From Isoetes taiwanensis (lineage: Eukaryota > Streptophyta > Lycopodiopsida > Isoetales > Isoetaceae): DNA of 64,000 bases. The position numbers were made by a program, and so were the translations under genes. Under the pieces are notes generated by a model. The model was not told the origin of the DNA. It searched no databases and saw only the letters and a list, made by a program, of their open reading frames with translations. Of this stretch, positions 21,936-30,690 are shown piece by piece; the stretch's first letter is position 1; each line of letters starts with the position of its first letter. The stretch covers positions 14,808,003 to 14,872,002 of the forward strand of contig JAJEKV010000030.1 of NCBI GenBank assembly GCA_021234155.1, written 5' to 3'.

Positions 21936-22992
21936 CCCTCTTTTCTTTTGGAATGCTGTCTAGGAAGCTTTTGATTGACCTGCCAGATGAAGACCCTTGA
22001 GCTGACTGGTTTCTGTATGGTCCCTTCCCTCATTCTTCCCTTGAAATCGCCGGTTAGCGGGTTGATTTCCACTGCTGCCTTGGAGTGTATAGAGCTATTG
22101 ATTTGTCCTTTGAATAGTTGCTCGCTTTGGCCCAGTGTTTGTGGAGTTTCTTCCAAACTTAAGGCTTTATCTTCAGCTTTTCCCAACTATTTTTGGGTTT
22201 ATGGCCCTTTACAAGTCTCTTGATGTTGGGGTTTAGTCCCTCAATGTATCCATCTACACGGCTTGCCTTTAAAAATATTGTTGGCACATTTAATCGTAGC
22301 CTCATGAACTCTTCTCAGTATATTTGGCTACGGTTAAGTTTCCTTTGATCCAACCTATAAAATTGTTGAATCTGCCTCTATTAGCTGTATGTGATCGAGG
22401 TACATAGTGCTTATGACCGAAATGCTTTAATTGAAAGTTTTGAACTTACAATTGTTTCTTTTCGCCTATTAGATTTGCATATCCCTTCCACCATATTCTC
22501 GCCGGACCATTCAAATTTGTTGCTGCTACCTTTCCTATGTCCTTATCCTTCATCCCATAGAGTTGCCAAATTCTTCCATCTCATCAAGCCATGCTTCGCT
22601 TCCATGCCGGATCTCGTCCTTTCCGCAGAACCCCCAGTTTCCTTGTCTTCCGTGACATTGCTCATAGCAATATCTATTTTCTTCTCGTAATCCTCCGCCA
22701 ACGTATCGCTCCTCCTCTTCGATGTCCGTTCCTATCATTGGAACCATCGCGACTTCGATGTCCGAAAGCTACCGTCACTAGATGTACCGATGTGGTGTTG
22801 TCGGCACTTGAGCTTGAAGGTATGTCTTTTCTTTCTCTTTTTCTCCTTTGGAACTTCCGGTGGTGGATTCTGCCCTTGGTGAACTTGTTGATCAACTCCT
22901 GGGACTTGTGGTGGTAGAGGTGGACACTCCTGGTTTTGCATCAGTGGTGTTGCCCAGTTGACTATCCGTGCCATTTGATTTCTCATGCGCAC
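21871..22992 (-). pseudogene. Copy B gag with zinc knuckle
   Basis: Classic Ty3 capsid pieces in several frames: EAWLDEMEEF near 22560-22600, VAATNLNGPARIWW near 22495-22535, HYVPRSHTA and RGRFNNFIG near 22340-22410, and EKAEDKALSLEET near 22140-22180. It ends in a zinc knuckle at 21912-21871, [14 protein letters not shown], a perfect CX2CX4HX4C. Gag forms the particle and packages RNA. At least five frame changes break it here. Its presence shows that the ORFs further upstream are additions, not a disguised gag. Confidence 0.85.
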
Positions 22993-23354
22993 TAATCGCT
23001 TCGGTTTATAGCCGGTGACATGTCATACTCGGCGCTTCATCATTGTCATGGCGAATAAGTTTCTTGGCAAACCCCGGTTTTGGTTGTCGGTTTTGAAATT
23101 CTTGTTCCTGAGGTGCCAAGCCGAATGTTCCTGCTGCAAGATTTTATCAAATACATTGTTTATGCAATATTCCTTGGTGTTGTGATATTGTTATCTTACT
23201 TCAAATAAACCATAAAAATTTAAAGAAATTGATTTATATGATCATAAGATAGTTTTTCTATTCAAAACACATGGGTACATAAAATTACAATATTATCTTT
23301 TAGAAGGTAAATACTTGACATAATTTTAAGAAAACTAAACGTGAAGTTGCTAAT

Positions 23355-24918
23355 CTATTTCTTGGAGCTGGATCCTGTCTTGGATTTGAAGAATTCCTTG
23401 ATATGCTTGAGTCCAAGGCCTTTGCCCGCATTTCGTAGGATATTTCGTGCCGATCCTCCGTCTAGGGCTTGCTGCATTTGTGGTGCGGGAAGTTCCGGTG
23501 CCGTAGCTGCTACAACTGTCAGTGGTCCATCTCGCAGGTGGCCCCAGGCAAAATCTAGACTATAGAGAGCTACCGATCTTTTAATGAGAATGAGGTGATC
23601 GATATTTTCTCTTATTTTGACATGTTGCCTGAAATCTGTGAGTGCTATGAGCAATGCCACTGCTTCTTCCCCTCTTGGACTAAATTCTTTGTGAAAAACT
23701 AATATTTGGCCTTGACACAGGGCTGGGAGATAGTATCTCAAGGCCTTGCCTTTTTGATGCCCCTTTGGTGCTTTTCCTTTTCCTGTTCCTTTTCTTGCTG
23801 CTGCTGATCCCACTATGTCAAGTGCTAGGAGATCATCATGGTCTCTCATCATTGTCGTTGCGTTTTCAAGATTGATGCTGGTTCTCTCCCTGACACTTGA
23901 TGATCTCTTGGGCTGACTCGCGCTAGGTCCTCTGCCTGGTTTATACAAGGTGCTTTGAATTGCTTGAAATTCTTCTTCTGATATATCGGGTTCATTTTGC
24001 TTATAGAATTCCCTTATGTATTGGTAGGCTTCAATATCGGACATTGTTTCACCCGCATAATAATGGTGCTCCGCTACTTCACGAGGAATCTCCTGATAAG
24101 AATAGTCAATAAGGTCATACTGCTGTCCTTCGGAGATGATGCCTAGGAGTTCATCAATCCTTAGGCCTTGTTCCAAGCAGTAAGGTAGGTGCAATATGTC
24201 ATTTGCGAGGAGGTATTCTTCTCCTTCGACAATTATTGGAGATAAGGCAGTGATACCTATTGGTGGCGGGTTTGATTTTAGCACCCGTTCTTCGTGCATA
24301 GTGATTTTCCTTTCCCATTTTTCAGCGAATCTCGCTTCTTCCTCTTCATCTAGCTCACCAGTTTCTTCATAATCTTCCTATAGCTTGAGTATTCCATGTG
24401 ATGTGCCTTGGGTCACATACTCGGTAGTGTCGAGTTCGAGGATATCATCCTGATTTACCCTTGTGTTCAAGGGTGCAAGATCCAGGGGCTGAACTGAAGG
24501 TTCCCCTACCTGATTGATGGCCTTAAATTGTATAAAAATTGCAAGTGCTGCCTGAGCTGAAACGTGCCTATGCCTTTGTACTATCTGGCATGTTATTTGC
24601 TCTTTCCCATATTTGTTTCTTGATTTTAGATGTATTGCCCAATACTCTGGAGAGTACTTCTAATGAAACCCACTTTCCTGCTCTGGGTGGAATGTCAACT
24701 TCCGATGGCAATATCTGTTGATCATACTGGATCATTATCTCTGTGTAGAATGGTGTTCTTGTTAGTGTTGCATATAGATCAAATGTATGATTGAACACCT
24801 CAAAGGCCTGTTGTACGGGTACTTCTCCCTTGTGGTCGGAGCTATTATACCATTCGATGAAGTTTGTAGGCGCCATTAGTGCAAGATAGGTGTAAAAGAC
24901 GGTTTGATAAAATAGCAA
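23355..24918 (-). CDS. Accessory ORF2 between H3-like gene and gag, unidentified
   Basis: Two long frames, 24918-24568 (116 codons) and 24299-23355 (314 codons), joined by clearly coding sequence (LAPLNTRVNQDDILELDTTE, then ETGELDEEEEARFAEKWERK) with one frameshift near 24580 and one stop near 24380. Together about 520 codons. An acidic N-terminal half is followed near residues 165-185 of the second frame by a Lys/Gly-rich link (ARKGTGKGKAPKGHQKGK), then a helical region and a basic C-terminus (GKGLGLKHIKEFFKSK). No family recognised. The layout, basic link then about 90 helical residues, recalls core histones, but identity is very low. No zinc knuckle, protease or capsid motif. Confidence 0.7.
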
Positions 24919-24969
24919 AAGGCCTGAAAAATCGCCTAAAGGGGTAGGAGCTATCTTTGAGAGGAAAAA

Positions 24970-25170
24970 AATAGAAAATGACCTTTCTTTTATAGAGGTT
25001 AGGGTTTCTAGTTTTTCGTGCCAATCATAATTGTTTAGAGAAATCTAAGTTTTATGAGCTAGAATTTACCAATCTAAGAGATATGAAATGCTAACGTAGT
25101 TAGAACAAGGCGGAAAACATACTAATTTATTTTATTTGAGCAAATTTGGACATCTTTTTGATCAACTGGA
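24970..25170 (-). other. Non-coding spacer before ORF2
   Basis: An open frame reaches back from 24918 to a stop near 25048 without a Met. AT-rich. No other feature. Confidence 0.4.
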
Positions 25171-25178
25171 GCGACTCC

Positions 25179-25239
25179 GGTTACACCGCGCGAAAGGGGT
25201 TTCCGAGCCCCTCGGAAGGCGGTTTGGCGCGGTGTGACC
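25179..25239. repeat. Structured hairpin, copy 1
   Basis: Outer arms GGTTACACCGCGC (25179-25191) and GCGCGGTGTGACC (25227-25239) pair over 13 bp with one G.U/T mismatch. Inside, TTCCGAG (25201-25207) pairs with CTCGGAA (25211-25217) around a CCC loop. GC-rich in an AT-rich context. Confidence 0.9.
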
Positions 25240-25379
25240 GAATTTGGGTCAACTCTATTTCTAGGACGACGATTTTGATAATAAAACATACTAACTTGCA
25301 TTTATTTTCTAAAATTAGGCAACCTAGCATGTTTATTTTTCGAAATCTAACTTATTTTACTCCCATCTTACCCCACTCC

Positions 25380-25440
25380 GGTTACACTGCGCGAATGGGG
25401 TTTCCGAGCCCGTCGGAAGGCGGTTTGGCGCGGTGTGACC
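25380..25440. repeat. Structured hairpin, copy 2
   Basis: Second copy in the same orientation, 201 bp downstream. Outer arms GGTTACACTGCGC and GCGCGGTGTGACC; inner arm TTCCGAG with a slightly changed partner (GTCGGAA). Confidence 0.9.
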
Positions 25441-25565
25441 CGAGTGGACTTTTCGGCGCCGTTGACTTTATGAACTCCGATATTTATTTATTTATAAAAG
25501 TAGTACAACATCCATATAACACCTTGGAGTCAAAATTACAAAATTGTTAGACAATTATATACTAT

Positions 25566-26640
25566 CTAAAACTTTGCCCCTCTAATTCTTCTTGCCAAAT
25601 GAATGTCTTTAGGCATTACGGTAACCCTCTTGGCATGAATAGCACAGAAGTTACCTTCTTCGAATAATTGGACTAGCTCCGCCTTCGAAGCTTCTTGTAG
25701 AGCACGAACCATCAATGGTGTGACCCGATAATCTGTCTTAAATTCCTGCAACACCTCTCTGAGCAACCGCTCGAAGGGTGCCTTGCGTATAAGGAGATTT
25801 GTGCACTGTTGAAAGTGCCGAATCTCCCTAAACGCACGGGACTGCTTCGAGTTGGGTCCATGGTGTTTTCTCTTCGGCTCTCTGGGATGTGGTGGGGGCG
25901 GCTTCGGCTGATTTTTCTTGGGTTTGCCCCCCTTTACCGTCCTTGGGAAGTTCTGCTTGCAATACCATTCGTTGTAGAGGTACCATCGGCGAAAATATAT
26001 TTTATATGCCGCCTTCTTTCTCTCAAATTGGGGCGTCATGACTTAATTTGAATGCCCTTTCGCCCGGCTCATGCTTCTTTTTGCTCTTCTGTGCCTTGGG
26101 CCATGTTGGATATGGTGGAGGGGCATTGGGGTCGGAGGGTTTGGCTTCATCTCCTGATCTTTCGACCACGGGGTCTTCCTCCCCTTCTTCTTCGGCGTCC
26201 CCCTCTTGTTCTTCAGTTGGTTCTTCATCCCTAGGGGGTTCTTCAATAGTAATTGTCCCCCTAGGCCTATCCTGCCTCCTCTTCATCCTCCTCTCTTACC
26301 TTCTCACCTCCTCCTCTCTTTCCTTTCTCTTTCTCTCCCTCCTTTCTGAGGCCCATTCGGATACTTTTTCCTTGCCTTTCTTGCTTTTGGGTCTCATACT
26401 TTTTGGCAGCTGTTTCCCACCTGTTGTGGGTCTGGTGCTTGCTTCTTCTTCGGTCCGTTCTTCATCAACTTCCCGTTCTTCGCTTGATTCTTCCTCTTCT
26501 TCCTCAATTGTTTCTTCTTGTTCTTCCTCAACTACTTCCTCCTCTTGAGGGGGTGGCTGGGCGGCTACTGCTTGAGCGGCAAAGTGAATTTGTTCTGCAT
26601 ATGGGCCACAAACTCTGGCAGTGGATTTGGTTCTGGCCAT
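25566..26640 (-). CDS. Histone H3-like retrotransposon protein (H3 tail mimic + H3 fold)
   Basis: About 358 codons between the primer-binding site and gag. The N-terminus MARTKSTAR matches the H3 tail MARTKQTAR except at one position. An acidic block ([19 protein letters not shown]) follows, then [10 protein letters not shown] (like H3 residues 11-20), a charged linker and a Lys/Pro-rich basic segment. The last 87 residues (25829-25569) are an H3 core: [20 protein letters not shown] ... [20 protein letters not shown], then IRG. My hand alignment to canonical plant H3 is ungapped, about two-thirds identical, and ends at the same residue as H3. R63, K64, R69, R72, K79, R83, C110, H113, R116, K122 and D123 are kept; K56 is Gln. 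Loop 1 is H3 length, unlike plant CENH3. Broken here by one in-frame TAA (26296-26298) and one frameshift near 26040. Whether it enters nucleosomes is unknown. Confidence 0.93.
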
Positions 26641-27174
26641 GTTTTTTATCTCAGAAAACGGACGTTGATTGGCTATAGAACTGATTATTACTAAGAAAAA
26701 GGAGCTTAAGAGACTTTTTAGGGTTCTTTTAGTTAATATGAAGTTTAAAAAGGTAGTTTATGGGGAATCGTGGAGGAATATTCCTTTTTCATTATGGTGG
26801 AATTTATTGAGCCCCCTTTCATTAATATCCCTCTCCCAATTTAAATTTCGCATTTTCTTGGTTGAAAATTATGAACCTTCACCATTTTTCACTAGAACCT
26901 CAGAATTTAAAAATTCTTTGACCCTTTTTAGGTGAGATTTGGTGTAGATACATAATTTTCACCCCAATTTTACTAGAATGTTCATTTGACTCGATTTTTC
27001 ATCCCCTATTTAATTAGAATTTAATTTAACTCTAGGACCCTCCTATTGGGAAAAAAAATTTCTCCCCACTTAACGAAGTCCGAGGTTGGAATTTTTCATT
27101 CCATACCTTTTTCTAGGTCAATTAGTCTACTAAAACAGGGATATGGTCAGTGCTAGTTCTTGGTCAACCAAGAA
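26641..27174 (-). other. Copy B 5' leader
   Basis: Non-coding, AT-rich. Right part matches the leader of copy A (9005-9170). Presumably holds packaging signals; none recognised. Confidence 0.6.
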
Positions 27175-27178
27175 CATG

Positions 27179-27190
27179 GCTCTGATACCA
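27179..27190 (-). promoter_or_regulatory. Primer-binding site (tRNA-iMet), copy B
   Basis: On the minus strand TGGTATCAGAGC follows one base after the 5' LTR end, identical to copy A. Confidence 0.95.
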
Positions 27191-27191
27191 T

Positions 27192-28789
27192 TGTGACGCT
27201 CCCCGCACAATATACGGTACCCACCGTACACTCCATTTTAAAAATCCCCAACCAAGATTCGCTTCAATGGATGGGCCCTCCATCTATCCCGCTCTAGGGA
27301 TGGCTAGAACAGTAAGGGACACGGAGGTGTCTCGTAAATCCGTCCCCTATGGACTCCTAATAACAGCGGAAGCATATAACTAAGTGTCAGTACTAGCAAC
27401 TAACAATAATAACAACAAGTCTACCTCGAAGGGCAGCTCAATCCATCCATCCATAGAATCGTTAGAAGGATCAATACACCATAAAACAATAAAGCTTCTA
27501 CCCAAGCTCTGACTCGTGGGGAAAAGTACACTGACGGCTAGGTCTCAAGATAGATACGCATCGGAAGTATAAAACAATGGCGGGCTGGCTATAAGACAAT
27601 GGCTAAGGGTTGTCCACTCCATCCACCCCTCCCGCGCATACTTTGCGGATGGGCTAAAACGAGCTATAGCGTGGATCAGAGTCACCCGGATACGCTCTTG
27701 ATTCACCCTAAGAGACTACTCCGTGTTTCATCTCCCCGTCCGATGAGGCAAGGTCGGGTTACATCTCCTTCCCTGAAATCGCTGATTCGATGGGCTTACT
27801 AGAGGATCGCGGGCGACACACGCCCGCTCACGCCTTTAACCCCAAAAGCAAGAACCAGGTCGGGTAGACTGTAGCTCTTCGTGATCGGGCAGCACCATTG
27901 ATCCAAGGGGTGATTTTAACCCATGCCCGCCCCACGGCGTGACCACCATAGGCCTAGTGCCCCCAAGTCCCCAAAAGAGTCAGCCAGGGACTATTCCTCC
28001 ATCTCGCCACTGATCCCGTTATATGGTGCTCCGGCCATTCCATAACTCCTTTAGTCCTGGGTGGGCTCTATGCACGTGCCGCATATAATAGGTATTATGG
28101 GTCTATCTAGAAGCATCATACATAAAGCTGCTAGGTCTCTACCCCCCTTCCCAATACATGAGGAGCATAACAAGAGATCAACCATATCATATCCATAACA
28201 TATGAACAATAAGAATAAGATCTAACCTAATCACATGAATCTAACTAGGGAGTTAGGGTTCATTGATTTGGTTCATGAGATGAAATAGTGATTCTAGGAA
28301 GGCTCTACTAGAATACATGACTCTACTACATTTTTATAGCTGAAACTGCTTCAAAAATACCTGCTTCTGACGCATTGCCTCCTGATCCTGGGGTCTCCAT
28401 CGATACTGCTACTGAATCCAACACGTCCACGCTGCTTGGGTCGCTAAACCGTGCTATGCTGCAGCTTCTGGATCTTGATTCTGAACTCCAGGTGTGACAA
28501 TAGCCTCAAGAGTGGGAGGAGCAAAAGTGTCTTCTGGTTTAGGTTTAGGTATTTATAAGCAAGTTAGGGTTAGGGTTGACACCTTGTCCAATGGGATGCG
28601 AACACGTGGCCAGTTACCCCAATCAGGTAGTGCCACGTGGATATATCCTTTCCTAAGGTTAATCAAGTTACATTTTAATGTGACTTGAACTTACGTAATT
28701 GTCATACAAATCTAAATCATACTGGATTTGTATGGTGACGTGGCCCAAAATATACGTATACATACCGTATATTTTAGGGGAATGTCACA
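27192..28789 (-). mobile_element. Copy B 5' LTR
   Basis: 1598 bp, the same length as the 3' LTR despite many small compensating indels in the middle third. Confidence 0.95.
28550..28557 (-). promoter_or_regulatory. LTR TATA box, copy B
   Basis: TATAAATA on the minus strand, about 230 bp into the 5' LTR; duplicated in the 3' LTR at 17257-17264. Confidence 0.6.
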
Positions 28790-28794
28790 AAGTA
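28790..28794. repeat. Target-site duplication, right
   Basis: AAGTA, identical to 15894-15898. Confidence 0.95.
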
Positions 28795-28882
28795 GATATT
28801 TTTAAGTATATAATATTCGTTGTATATCTTGATTTGTCAACGTTTGAGGAAGCAACTCCATCCTTTGATAGAATGAGTTCCT

Positions 28883-29580
28883 TTATGTCTTGGATTCCTT
28901 AAACTCTATAGAGTGCCACATAGAGTTGTCTATGACTAAATACTGGGTTAGCAAATACAAACCAACCATTTTCATTGTTTGGCCCTGGGACTTGCTGATT
29001 GTCATAACAAACGCTGGACGCAGCGAAAATTGCATGCGCTCAAATAGAAATGGAAGTTCTGCATTATTTGGCACCAAAGGAATTCGAAATATGAACACGC
29101 TGCTTCCAAAATTATTTCCAGTGACAATCTCGACATCTATAGCACGTCCTCCCAATGAATGTATAATGAGGCAAGTGCCATTGTAGAGTCCTTTACAGGT
29201 AGAAACAGACCTCAGTAACATGACAATCATGCTAACCTTCAATGTCAATTGATGTGGAGGCATCCCACTCGGAGCTTGCGCATTCAAAAATTCAATAGGT
29301 CATTCTCATCCACGGTTCCATCGGCACTGTAATAATCAATAGGCGTAGCAAGCAACCACTCTATCGTCCTCTTGTTTACTTCGTCTACATCCATAACTAC
29401 AAATCATTTAAGTCTCGCAATTTGACACAAATCTCTTCCTGAAGACAAATTACATCCGACCCAATGTTGGAAAATCTGGTGTCACGTCCATCTCCAACTC
29501 GTAGAAGATGGTCAACAAATGCCCTTTGCTCTTCCAGGTTGCTCCCCACATTGTTCATTACCCGATATTTATGTTGAGCT
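28883..29580 (-). pseudogene. Helitron-type PIF1 helicase, C-terminal relic
   Basis: Minus-strand sequence reads, in order, VMNNVGSNLEEQRAFVDHLL then RVGDGRDTR (29450-29550), TIEWLLATPIDYYSADGTV (29320-29380), PSGMPPHQLTLKVSMIVMLLR (29210-29280), GTCLIIHSLGGRAIDVEIVTG, and FVMTISKSQGQT (motif VI region, near 28990). This is the established order of Helitron RepHel helicase ends. The terminal VALSR-type motif is lost (LTQYLV). No Rep domain or Helitron terminus was found nearby, and several frame changes show decay. Confidence 0.85.
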
Positions 29581-29739
29581 TATGTTCCTCGACATGATCC
29601 CATATGTAAGAGTACTTCAAGGTAGGGCAGACATTAGATTGTTCATATTGCACTTGTTGTATAGATAGAGCAACTTTGGCATGGTAAGCACTTCAAGCTA
29701 CTTCAATAAATAGATATTATTTAGCATCCACAGAGATCT

Positions 29740-30690
29740 CACATAGCCGTGGGACGAAACTATATACATTGTGACTTAAGATGGTCTCAAACTCGAGACA
29801 TAGCTATTCTAGGACTAGTGTCTTGCCACTAGACTATTCTAGGCAATGAACTTGATTGGCATTGAACAATGACTAAGGTGGTGCACTCCATCCACCCCTC
29901 ATGTGTACACTTTGCAGATAGGCTGAAACAACTCGTGCCCTAATTGTAGCCTTCTAGAGATGTGATCCTGAGGATTCAACCTATAGGACTACTCCATGTT
30001 ACACCTCCTCGCTCCGATGAGGCAAGAACGAGAACAGTCTCCTCCAAGGGTAGAATGGGGTTATGGGCGAGCTAGAGGATCGAGATCGCTCGTCCTTACA
30101 CGACTTAACCACCTCAAATACTGAGTCAAGTTTCACTCTACCCATGGGGTGTTACACCCATACTTGGCCCACATACAATGACTGGCTATAAGTCTAGCTC
30201 ACTGTAAGGACCTCAGTATCTGCGCTCAACAAGGTCATACCTCCACAATTCCATGGGACCCGTTGTTTGGTGCTCAATCACAACATAGCATCTACACCTA
30301 GTTGGGCTCTTGCACATATGCCAAATCTCGGGATTTATGGGGATTCTAGCTAGGGTCAACCCATACATCTACTAGCTTTTAGGTCTCTACCCCCAAAGGT
30401 GCATAATTGAACTAACGTAACTCGAATCAACAAAATGTCTATCTATCTAACCAAAAAAAGGATAGTTTCTAACTACCAATCAATCTAACTAACTACCTCA
30501 CTCGTTTCCTAGCTTGATCCATTGCCATGAGACCTCTCCATCTGCCTTGGCTGCCATAGCTCCTTGGATTAGGATATGAATCTTACAAATGAATTAGGTT
30601 TCGGATGATACTAGGTTACTTAAGCTAAACATGGCATGTTCCACCTGGCCAATCGATTTAGACCAAGTGTCATTCCAATTAGGGATAATC
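29740..30690 (-). mobile_element. Old diverged LTR of the same chromovirus family
   Basis: Blocks line up with the copy B LTR in the same order: CACTCCATCCACCCCTCxTG (29890), GCTCCGATGAGGCAAG (30011), GCTAGAGGATCG (30070), CTACTAGCTTTTAGGTCTCTACCCC (30369-30393), and the part after GATCCATTGCCATGAG. Much more diverged than copies A and B, so an older insertion. No clean ends. Confidence 0.6.

Larger units (their letters stand above)
15899..28789 (-). mobile_element. Complete Ty3/gypsy chromovirus copy B
   Basis: 12.9 kb, reading right to left: 5' LTR (28789-27192), primer-binding site, leader, histone H3-like ORF, two hairpins, unidentified ORF2, zinc-knuckle gag, protease, reverse transcriptase, RNase H, integrase, chromodomain, 3' untranslated region, polypurine tract, 3' LTR (17496-15899). 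A perfect 5-bp target duplication (AAGTA) shows one insertion event. The pol order PR-RT-RH-INT-CHD defines a chromovirus. The internal region is 9.7 kb, with about 3.3 kb of coding sequence in front of gag that ordinary chromoviruses lack. Single stops and frameshifts break most ORFs, so this copy is probably not autonomous now, though the breaks are few. Confidence 0.97.

Noticed and set aside
22391-22917. Plus-strand ORFs across gag
   Set aside because: Antisense of recognisable gag motifs.
25566-26039. Ordinary host histone H3 gene or retrocopy
   Set aside because: It lies in order between the primer-binding site and gag of a complete element, continues from an element-specific linker that copy A shares, and has derived residues common to both copies.
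25566-26039. Centromeric H3 (CENH3)
   Set aside because: The loop 1 region ([11 protein letters not shown]) has the same length as canonical H3; plant CENH3 has a longer loop 1, and CENH3-specific residues are absent.
26048-26548. Serine-rich plus-strand ORF
   Set aside because: It is the antisense of the acidic linker of the H3-like protein; Glu codons read as Ser/Leu on the other strand.
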